DNA of 64,000 bases from Gymnorhina tibicen. Taxonomy: Eukaryota > Chordata > Aves > Passeriformes > Artamidae. Positions 38,501 to 50,500 of the stretch are shown piece after piece. Within the stretch, counting starts at the first letter, position 1; each line of letters begins with the position of its first letter. Position numbers and translations under genes: made by a program. The stretch is taken from the NCBI GenBank assembly GCA_013399875.1, contig VXAZ01000598.1, positions 49,244-113,243 on the forward strand. The letters are read 5' to 3'. The notes under the pieces are model-generated. The model was not told the origin of the DNA, made no database searches, and was given only the letters and a program-made list of their open reading frames with translations.

Positions 38501-41500
38501 TCAACAACATAAGGAAAGGCCCCAGGATAAGGCTGGGGGCAATAAGATGGGAGTAACAATTACACTTCAAGCAAGAGGTCAAGATGAAGGAGGGAAGACA
38601 ATCACTGACCAAGAAATGAAAAGAAGCGAAATGACCAGAGTACTTTGTGAAGCACTGGAGACCATAAGGTTGAGCAGTGGCAGAGCCAGAGCAGCTGCAA
38701 GACCTGACACACAACCTGGGCAATTTTACGTTACAAATTTACTGTACACTCCCACTCACTGGAAAAATGAAATTTTCTATTCTTTTCACTTTTATTAATC
38801 AAGATTCACTCCCTAAGACTACAGATGTGCATTTGCCCTTTCTGGAAAAGAGAGTGGATTAATTTCCTCACACTGAGACTTACCACTGTCCTACCATTAC
38901 TGGGGTTTTTACATGTCAGTCTCCCTTGGAACAATCTAAACAGCTTGGCTCACTTTTGTCATGCTTGTGACCTTTCATTTCCTGACCAAATTATTCGAGT
39001 GGGATACTAGCAGCTCACCAGCAGCTCCTTGTAAAGCAGTTTCAGCAACACACATGCACTCTGCAAGACAGTGCATCGTAAGGCAGAGTACTTTAACCTC
39101 ATGAAGACAGAGCACAAATCTGGAATGACTGCTGCACCCAAGGGAGCACTGGAATTCCAGTCTGCCTCACGACTGGCAGGAGAGCAACGTACCTCTTCTA
39201 TCTCCATCCCAAAACAATGATTTATTCCTTCTGCAGCAACTGCTTTCTTCTTTCAACCGAGGTAACAAAGTAATAGAGCTGGAGCACGAAACCCCTGTGA
39301 AAGCCCTACCTCTTCTGGCTGGAACCCCACTGGGAAGTTCATTTCTGTGCCTTCCCAGCACTGCCACTCAAGGATGCATGAAGCTGCCCTGACTTCTTTA
39401 ATTCCCCACACATTCTCTCAAATGCACAAAAAACCCAATCTCTAGCTCTGAACACTGGGAGAAAGAGTTAATGTTTAAAGCTTAATTTTTTCACAGCCTG
39501 AAAAGAACACTGACATCACACAGATGAACCATAACTTCATCATCCATCACTATATTTTGGCAGGTATCTATGGGACTGTTGGTCCATGAACAGCTCTGCA
39601 CTGTAGCAAGACAGAAAGGCTTCAGGAAATTTTCAATCACAGTAGTAAAAAAAATGGATTTCATATCTCTGAAAGGTGCATGAAAATGTACCCCTACTGC
39701 AAAACTGCTTTCAGAAAGAAGGCTGCTAGCTAATGAACCACAAGAACACCAAGGTTTCCCGGTGAGGACACATTTCAGTAGATGTCAGACCCTTTCTTGT
39801 TTAGTTTTTGAGGTAACGTATCACATAACCAGTGCTCTGAGATCTTTGTGACATTACAATGGAATTTTTAATGGATTACAAACACAAATATACTGAATAG
39901 GAACAGTATTTTGGTAGCTGACGTGGTATTTTTGAAATCACATACCATTGTGTACAAATACCAGCTGCCCTTTAATTATATGAGCCTGGGTAAAAGTAAG
40001 GACGCTCTTATTTGGAGAAGACTTCAGAGCCAAGTGCCCATTGCTAGGTGAAGTAATGGAATACACAAGTTCTGATGGTGAGGAGTCCTTGTCTTCTGCA
40101 CAGAGGTCATCAGTAGTTATTTCTGTGACTGAACCTACCCAGACCTAGAAAAGCAAAAAAAAATTTTAAAAAATAAAGAAAGAAAATGAATACAAAAGAA
40201 AATTGGGACAACAGTAGATGGCAGACAGGGATGGATGACACGACTCCAAGAAAAAGAAAGAATGAAGATGTGTGCTGTGCAACACTAGCAGCTATGACAG
40301 GTTTCCCTACTGTCCATCCAAATCTCTGATCACAGACTGGCATAGTTCATCCTGGCAAATAGTTTTCAAAATACAAGACCTTGAAATAATACAAGCAAAT
40401 ATACCCTACACCAGTTAAGAGTTTCAGACAGCTGGAGCACAAGTGCTCTATTTGTCAAGAATTATACAAACTCTTAGAAACATAACAAAAATTGTATTAT
40501 GATAACTGAGTCAAGGAGCTGCTTTCCAACACATACACACGAATATTAGTGTCATGTATTTCACAGCAGGCAAGGCATTCAATATGCTCTACTTTCACCA
40601 GCAGAAAAATAAAAGAAAAACAGCCTGGGAACAGCACAAACTCTAATACAAATGGAACACTTTTTGTAGCTGCATTATTTTCTTCTAACAAAATGCACTA
40701 AAGGCCCTTTTTTAGTGCACTAAAAAACCCAGAGGTGCTCAGTAGAGTGGGAGATGAAACAACTGATGCCTCCAACAGCTGCCTTCCATTTTGCAAGGTC
40801 ACCATCTCAGACAAAACAGTTAACTAGTTTTTAGAAAGATGGTATAAAAACCATTATTTCTAGTAAATCTAAATCTGGAGCACATTCTTAGTCTAATTCT
40901 AGAGCAGGGCCATGAGGTTGATAAGAGGATTGGAGCGACTTTTCTATGAAGTCAGGCTGAGAAAGTTGTGGCTGTTCAGCCTGGGGAAGAGAAGGTTGTG
41001 TGGGAACCCCATAGACACCTTCCAGTATCTGAAGGGGCCTACAGGCAAGCTGAAGAGGGACTCTCTGACAGGAACTGGAGTGACAGGGCAAGGAATTAAT
41101 GGGTATACACTGAAAGAGGGGAAATTTAGCTAGATATTAGGAAGAAATTCTTTACTGTGAGGGGGCTGAAATACTGGAACAGGTTGCCTAGGGAGGTTGT
41201 GGATTCCCCAATCCTCGCAGTGTTCAAAGCCAGGCTGCATAAGGCTTTGAGCAGCCTGGTCTTCAGGTGGTGTCCCTGCCCATGGCAAGGGGGAGTTGGG
41301 ACTAGATGATCTTTAAAGTCCCTTCTTTCAAGCAGAAAGGACTGCTGTCTGAGTTTCATCCCTACCTTACTGGATAACTTCTTGTTAGGGAAGGATAAGC
41401 AATGGCCCATTTTCCTCTTCATCTCTGCTGTATGTATTTGGAATTACAGATGAAAGTGCTAACAAAGAACAATACATATTTATCTCAACATGAAATTAAA

Positions 41501-44500
41501 TTCTTAAAATATTCGCTACATCAGTATCAATTATTTCCATGCATAATTTATATCATAGTGTAAAATCTTAAAAGCCTAAACCTTTAAATACCTCAGCTTG
41601 AGCTTCCAAACACACACTGCCATCATTCCTTCCTGTCTTCCTAGGGTCTTAGTACACTTAATAAATATGTGGTAGTAACATCACACCAAATGGTTGAAGA
41701 GGAAAAATGATCCTTAACAAAGGGCATTTTACCTCTGCCAAAGCCAAAAATCACAATTCACTAAGTATTAATTCTACTTTTTAACATGAACCATGAAAGA
41801 AAACCCTTTAAAACTTTTAAACCACTGAAATTTGTGCCACAACACTTCAGCAGAGGAAAGACTTCATTCTACATTGAATATGTGCCATGGAAAAAGAGAT
41901 ACTAAAATGAAGTTAGATTTTTTTCTAATCAGAAAAATTTGAAAAGTAAATTTATAATAGAAAATACCTTGCAGCTAACAAATAGTTATTTTCTCCCCTG
42001 AAATATATATTTTGCTGTAATGTAATTATTAATATCAAATTTTGATAAAGGATGACATTTATGACACAGAACGAGAACTAAAGGCACAAGGTGACTTAGA
42101 GTGGCACCAAATAAGCACATCAGTGTCACGTGTTTTGTACTGAGACCTTTTAATTCATCTCAGTAGCACTTTTGTGGATTATTCTATGAGGAAAATAAAA
42201 GGTCACATACAGAACATGCAAAAATGTAAGAAATTACAACAGACACGTTATTACAAATGACTCACTAAGTTTCAAATTATTTTCCTTACTAAAGGAAAAA
42301 AGAACTAAAATTTCTAATTATAGAAAAAAAGTGGTTTTTCCATAATGTCAGCATTTAATTCTGTTGTCCCAGCACACTACCACTCAGTTGTTTTTAAGTA
42401 TTATACATGGCCTGCAACATGATTCTTGAGGAATGAAAGGAGATCTAAGAGCTGAAAAGAACTAGAGGGAAGCAAACACTGAGAACACAGCAAGAATTGT
42501 ACAAGCATCTTATTTTTCATATCTGGGATCAAAAGCTCCGTGAAGAGCACCATGAAAACTGTATCTGAACTTCCAGGATGTAGCATGACACTGACTTTTC
42601 ATATGCCTAACATATTCCACAGGCATAGTCCAAAAAAAGTTCATGACCCTGCTGATGTGAAATAATTTATTCTGCTTTACTTACCGGATTCAGCTCATCA
42701 GTATCTCCTTGCATGCCACATATCCTACTAGACACTCTGTACTCACATTTTAATACTCTAGTGAGCAAGTTAGAGAAAACAACAAAAATAATCAGTTTAA
42801 ATTTGTGGGTTTTTTAAAAAACCTAATTCTAGGAAAATACAGCCCTCTGGTGGCAACAGGAGGATATAGTCATTTTACAGCATTGCTACCCATATATTTA
42901 AACACACATAAATGCAGCATATAATGCTAGGATAGTGATTTTCTTCAAAACATCCTATTTCCTTTACCCATTCCCACTCCAGAAAAAAATGTAGTACATA
43001 AAACCTGTGGAAATTTTAAGAAATTATATCTAAAATGCTGACAATTTAAGTTTCTAAATAAAAATATATCTCACGAATTTGTTGCAATGGAAAGGATTTA
43101 AATTAAATGCATTACAGAAGTTCTAAGGACAGTAAAACTTACTGTATTTTATATGTTTCATCACAAATTCTGAGCCAGGGAGAAAAAAAAAACAAACAAA
43201 AAAACCCCAAAAACAAAACAAAACAAAAAACCAAAACACTTTAAACCCTCATTTAGTTCCACTGCCTACAGACAAACCAGAGAAAAACTCCCAAAATGAT
43301 TGCATGTCTGTCACCCTGAAACTCCCTCCATGGTGCACATGACCTTGATAAAAACAGACAAGGCTGTTTGAAGAAGGCATGTTATGGATGTCTCTGAAGT
43401 GAGGAAGCCAGAGTTAGACTCATTCAACATGTGTGCACATGCCCAACAGTTTCTTGCATTTGGACAGAAGACGACAAAGGCCAAAATTAACTTCCATATG
43501 CCCACACCAACATCACTGGCCACATAATGCACCTCTTCACATAAGCTACTTCTCAACAGCAGATACCATTTCCTAGCCTATTTTTAATCATTCAGCAGTT
43601 CTTTCTGACTCTTTATATTGTGACCTGCGAATTTTCTGGGGTCCTAAACTTTAGTCAACTCAAACAGTTCTACTGGACTTCAGTTTTCACAGTACTGGTC
43701 TGTCATTTTACACTTTTGCATATTTCCAACCTTACAAGATAGGTAGAAGAGCTACTGAGTTTCTAAAAGTGACACAGTCTATTACTCAGCATCTGCCACT
43801 AGCAATGCCCTTGAAGAGCACAGACTGTTTGGCTAGAACATGGGGTCAGCCACCATCATCCCACACAGAAATGCCTGTCTCATCTCAATATTTAGCAGGA
43901 CTAAGAAAAACCCATTTTCTTTCACCTCACTGAGGATGTGCAAGTTTGATTTGAGGAAGAATCATCTCAGTGTATTCTTCCTAGCAGATAACTTGACTGC
44001 CAGATTTTAGACTGCACATGAAACCACCATATGTGTACAAATTCGTACCCACTCACAACAAATACAAACTTGATTTCTCAACAATAGCTTGTGCATGACC
44101 AGCAAAACCACAGGCACAAAGGCAGCATCCTGCTTCTAGTATGCAGACTGCCTCCCCAGTAGAGAGGACCAACTCTGGGTAGGTGAAGCTTTGTTATCCT
44201 TGCTCTTGGAAAGCCTAGATTCACAGATATTTTTAGAAAAATCTATAAGCTGCATTGCAGTGCACTGCACAGCCTTAGTTCTGTTAATAGACTGCAAATC
44301 CAGCAGTTCAATGCCAACAGTTTAATGCCAGCAGTACACCAGAACAGAGACCCAGAAAAATCTGACTGAACATAGTGCCCTCTTCTCTGTGACTAGACAA
44401 AGATTACTGCGTGCTGTGCTGATGTAGAGTACCACTGTAATTACTTCAACCAGGGACGGTTTTGCTCTGTGCCACCCAAATGTTTGTGAAGGCAGTCGCC

Positions 44501-47500
44501 CTTCTGTCAGCAGTCTCCGCACAGGGCAGGATGACTTCTGTTATGGGCATCTGCAGATTATCTGCTGTCACCGTGAAGCTGCACCATACTGCCATTATGG
44601 CTGGTTTAAAAATTATGTGTTTTCTCATGCAAAATGGCTAAATACACAACACAAGGTTACAATCATCTTTACAGTAATACACTCTCCCTCTCCAACACAC
44701 AACTAACTATGTAAAATTAAATGCATGTTTTGGTACCACTATTATAAACTGCATCATAGAGCACTAGGAATGATGGCAGCCTCAAAATATCCTGCTTAGG
44801 TTCTTTCACACTGATTCCTAAATATCTTCTCTGCCTTGATGTCTTCCAGCTGGTTTACTGTGACCACAGGTTCATTAGCTGACCCATGTTGATTTCATTC
44901 TGCTTTTTGGGAGTCACTTGATTTGTTTTTACCCATCAGATCTCAGATTGGAAGTCTTTACACATGGGGGCTTTTTGTGCACAGTGACTTTACTAAATTG
45001 GTTTAGGTTACTTAGTGCTACCATACACAGACAAATACTAGACAAATATGTCCTGGTTTAAATACTATAAATAAACAAATTAATTAATTAATTAATCTGA
45101 AAATGCACTTAAACTAAAGTGACAGCAGTTGCTTCTGTAGTGGTAGATAACTTTTCAAAGATCAGTAGATTAAAAAGTCAGCTATCGTTATTAAGAGCTA
45201 AAGGTAGCATCAGTCAACAACTTTAAAATTTTCTTCAGGATTTTTTAGGGGGAAGGCAGTTAGAAAAAAGTTAACATATCTTTTTCTTAGCTCACAGTAT
45301 CACATAGTCATAGCTTCAGTGATTGCACTAATATTTTGATGACCCTAGATTTTCACAGATTGCACTGTATTATTTGCAGTTTTAAAGAAGGACACACTCC
45401 TGTTTTGTGTAAATAATATTGAACACATAATCAATTTGCTCTTGTCCCATCCCACTGGCACATCTGAACAGGAGCAGGCAGCAGAATGTACCTTAGCAGG
45501 TCCAACCCTTTAGTACACTTCAGGGCAAGAGACATAGGGTTGGAAGGCTGAGCAAATATAATAGTGAAAAGTTGACATTCTCATCATCACTATTCTTGGT
45601 ACTTTTCTAAGTTACATGTTCATTACATGTTGCATAACAGCCCTCAAGACACTGCACCAAACACTAAAACAAAACAACCATCCAGGTGCAAGCCATCCAC
45701 CCTCACAAGCCCTACACCAGTCCAAGAGACTTCACGTAACTTTAAGATTAAAAGAATGCTTGTTCAGCCTTCTAAATAAACTTTACAACAGCCAAAAGTG
45801 TTCTCCATGATGTCTAAAATCTTCCTAAGTACAAACAACCTATGTAGTGCCTCCTTGCATTAGCATTCATTTCTCTATCCAAGGACTACTAGGTATTATA
45901 TTGACTATATATCCTACCGGATACAAACCCAGTAGTCTGTTAATGAAGGGGCATTAAATGGCATCAGAATTAATGGAACTAATTTTAACACTTCAATATG
46001 TTGACAAACAAACCTGAAGAATTCTGTTTACTTTTACAACAGGAGCTTCGTCATTTACTGCAGTAACAGTTACAAACACAGTTTGGGGCAAACTTTGCTT
46101 CCACAACTCCGTGTTGTTTACTATCACAGTAAAATTGTCCATCAGTTCTTCACTGTCATCATGAACATAGTAGATTAATTCTTGTTCCACCTGAAAAATA
46201 CAACAAGCTGAAAAACTAGAGGCTAGAAGAAAATAAATGTCACATTGAATAATATCATAGTCATGGCTCTCTGTATTTATTGCATGAACATTTTAGGACT
46301 TCTAAAACTTTATTTATGCTGTAATATCAGATTGTACCTCTATCTTTGCACCATTCACAACAGTAAATTGTACTGCTCATCTGTCCCTTCCTCTAGCCAG
46401 AATATATTCCCAGTCTTAGCATTCTCCGTTCTTCCTGAAGGAAAAATGGAAATCCAATTCCGCTACATTTAACAATGTTTCCTGGAATCTATAATCTGAA
46501 CATAGTGTTAGTAGATGGTGACTTATGGTACCATTTTGCTTCTTGGAGCTAAATGACTGCAAATTAGCATACTGTGCATATAGTGGCTGCCTGAGCAAAG
46601 AAATTACCGTAAAAATTACTTTTTTTCCACTGTTCTCCTTGGTCAATCTACATAACATTTCCTCTGGTCTTTTCAAAATGCACCCACAGTCTCACATTTC
46701 CAGAGTATCTACAGTTCTGTCTGCATGTAAGTGGTGCATCAGTCTACTGTGATTATAGCACGCTAGTCTATTATAGCCATCAGGGAAGTGATGTGGTTCA
46801 CCACAACAAGGCAGCCTCCTTCCCTACTCCAAATGACCAGCTAGAAACAGCAGAAAGATCTTCCACTCAAGAATAAAGTTGAAGAATAAAGCTCAAAGTC
46901 ATGTCTCTCACCACCTCCCACAAAATCCCACAGCTTTCAGCAAAACAAAGAATTCATCAAGACTACATCTATGATCTAAAGGCATTACCTGTTTTCTGGT
47001 AAATGTGGTTAACTTTATTCCAGGAGCACGAGAGTTTTCAACATACCCGTGTTTTGGCTGCTCAGTTAAAATGAATTCACATCTGAGTCCTGCAAAATGT
47101 CTACTAGATATTTTTAGATTCTCTTCCACCAGGGCTTTCGAGCCCCCTTCAATTACTGTGAAGTTCTGTACTTCCAGTGGAATCATTCTGGGGATGATGT
47201 CTACAGAGATCTCTATTCCACTCACTGTTCTGACACCGTTGGTCACATCCAGAAAAAAAAGGTCATCTAGTTGGTCAGAAACTGTCTGCACATACTGAAC
47301 TTTGCCCTCGTCGACATCTTGCTGTGTGAAGCTCAAAGCTGGCCTTTGGTCAGAACTGAGATAACTTTCTTCTGAGGAAAACTTCCGAATGTATCCATGT
47401 ACTGGAAGCTGTCTTACTGTGAACACAATCTCAGACGGAGAACTATTTTCATGAACAACCTTAAATTTAAGAACATATCCCAAAATTATTCAAATGGAAG

Positions 47501-50500
47501 TGGGAGAAATTCTGTAATTCTCTTCTGAATTTTTCACTTTTAATCCTGGGATTGTCTACCTAACTAAACTGGCACTCCTTATACAGGTTACAGTTTCCAA
47601 AATAATACAATACTTTAAGCAGACACATGTTAAATAAAGGTGGCATGGGAGCCATTTTGTAACCCCAAATATGTTTTTAACTTTTGAAAAGGAACATACT
47701 CCATAATTAACTAATGGCCTCACAGCTACAGATCCCTGTCTGAAACAAGGATTTCAGCAACGTGTGGCCAGAGCCCTCTCAAGGTGATTACTGGAAGACT
47801 ACACACAAACATCAGACAGGGAAGAATTAATCAAACAGAAACGGCTTCAGGTTTGTGACTTGACTTGTTTTTTAAAATTTTGGACGTAAACCTCAAACAA
47901 TTTTAACTGGGCTAGCTCCAAAATAAATCAAACAAAACCCTTTCTTCCTTGGCACTTCCCACCAGCTCAGTTAAGAACATTACATGGAGTACAAATAATT
48001 GTTGCAACTAAAACAAATATATACATGCAGCATCTCCAAATCATAATTTTCTTAAGCACCAATATGTAACAGAGTCAAAGACTATGGGCAGTCTTTTTCT
48101 TTAACATAATCAGTTTTCCTTCCTAAAAAATGGAAGATTGCTAGTGTCAGTCTCTCCTGAATTAAGCACCCAGAATGCAGTCATACTAGTGGTAATCAAA
48201 AGGAGTTGAAGAAGAAAAGACACAAACTAAAGACACTGCAATGGCTGAAAAAACAGTGAGGAAAACTTGCCACAAGACTGGAGGAATGGACAACATGGTT
48301 AACCTACCTGCAGTTTTCCTTTACTGATTTTAACTGATTTTCCTTCTTCAACCAAGAGATTGTTTTTGTTCACAATCCTTGGTGGCTGCCGCTGACTTTC
48401 CAAATATATGCGAACCTGCAGTCCAGCATCCAGATGGACATCTCCAGCACGGACTGTAAAGTTAAATGTGTCAATAAGGTTGTTGCTGTCATCATGTCTG
48501 TAGGTCACATGCCCCTTTATCAGATCAAGCTGAGTAAAGGAATCCATTAATAGATTATTCACATATATTCTTCCATACTTTGGGAAAGAGTGTACCTCAT
48601 ATGTAAGCTCATGATCATTTCTTATGTCTTGGTTTGTAGTAGCACTTAGGTTAGCTGTTGAAACAGTTTCTTCTTTCCCTTTTTGAACCAACAATCCTGT
48701 ATTATTTGCCAAGCTAACATAAGGATCAGTGGCATTAACTTCCAGAAGCAGAGAAGTATAGTGCTTGCCATCTGTCACAAAAAGGACAAAACGCCCAAAG
48801 TCTGCACCATGGTGTACAAACAGGACTTGCTTTTGCTCCAGGTCCACTTGTTTGAATTGGTAGAGTCTATGCAAAGTATCATTTGTTAGCACCAAGTCCC
48901 CATTGGAAATACCACGTCTAGTATATAGCAACTGTCCATCATCAAAATCAGAATCAGGATCATGATAGCAAAGATCTGCCAAAGTTAACAATCGCTGCCC
49001 ATTTCTCACTACGTTAAATATCTTATCAACTATGCGAACTGGTTTCTCATCATTCTTCAGCTGGACAGAAATGTAGAATCTAATTTCTACTGACAAAGGT
49101 TCTACTTCTGGATCAAAGTTGGTCCCCTTTCCTGACTCTTTGCTGGAAGCTCTGACAAGAAATTCGTCAAACACAGTCTCAGAATCGTCATGCACATACA
49201 TAAGGCACTTATCAGTTATATCTTTATTAGTGAAAGTTGTAAGATTGCCATTATTCTCAAATGAACCAGAAAAACTAATAAGTTTTAATTTCCCATGCTT
49301 AGGAAATTGTATAACTTCATACTGGAAAGTTTTATTATCTGGTGTTTGCACAAACAATTTCCTGCTTGTTATTAATTCTCCTTCCCCTTCAGTAACATTA
49401 AGGCCATTGTTAGTCAAAATAACGTTTCTGAAATCTGATTTGATGTAGACTTCAAAGTCATAGAAATTTGATTCCAGATACTTTGTAGAAATGAGAAATC
49501 TAAATGAATCATAGTCTTTATGGTACTGGCTGATTAATTCATATGCCACTTTTCGATCAGTAATATCTTTCTGGGTAAAGACTGAATCTTTTTGCAAAGG
49601 CTGGTCATTAAGCAGTATCTGTCCATCCTTTGGTAGGGACAGAAGTTTAAAATGAAGCTCATCTTCAGGTATTTCTAGATCTGCAATCACAGCAAAAAGA
49701 TTATCAGAATTCAAGTACTTCTTTTTTGATTTCTCAATTTCTAGAGGAGCATGTTTCAATAGACTGTACCTTAACCATTTCACTTTGATTGGAAATATGT
49801 GCTCTTCACCGATTCTGTTTCCTATGCTAACTTTGAACTTAAAGTGGTCAGTAACATTTTTCAGTTGAATGTCTTTAAAAGTGCTGCAGTATCTCACACG
49901 GCTGCTCCGAAGAGAGCGTTGAGAAAAAGAGCTGACTTGCTTCCATTCCCCCCTTGAATGCTGCCTTTGGACCTGACCAAAGTGAGGTGGCTCTGTGATC
50001 TCGTACCGTATCTCCAGTTCCTGGAGGACAGCATTTGTTTCCACTGCCAGATGCCTAGGTTTTATAAGAGCTGTAACACCTTGGAGGAGATTTATTCCTG
50101 AGTTGTTGACAACTCTGTAATCCAAAGGAACTGCCATGACACGTAACACAACAGTGTTGCTCACCTTCTCACCATCACTTGCCCTGAGAACAATCCTTGA
50201 GTTCTTGACGCCTGTGTGGACAAAGAAAACAGTGCCTTTGCTTAAGTCCTCATTAGAAAAAGTAGTGATAGCTTTTCCAGGATGCTTTGAATTTTCTAAA
50301 AATCCTGCATCTGCATTCAGATTTCCAAGCACTGAAAGTCTGAGGCCCACAGAATCTGTATCTTTATCTAGAACTTTTATCAGGTCACTAGTCAGACGTT
50401 TCTTTGAGTTCTCTATGAGAAGAAATAAGTTTCCCTCGGGAAGTATGATCTCAGGTGCATCATTTATTGGAGTGACAGTAATGCTAAACATATGCTGCTC

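Larger units (their letters stand above)
40145..46013 (-). other. CSPG4-family intron 5
   Basis: A 5.9-kb intron containing a plus-sense CR1 3' end (40903-41330), an A-rich (AAAAC)n-like tract near 43188-43238 and a short (ATTA)n tract near 45076-45095. I find no exon-like sequence in it. Confidence 0.8.
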
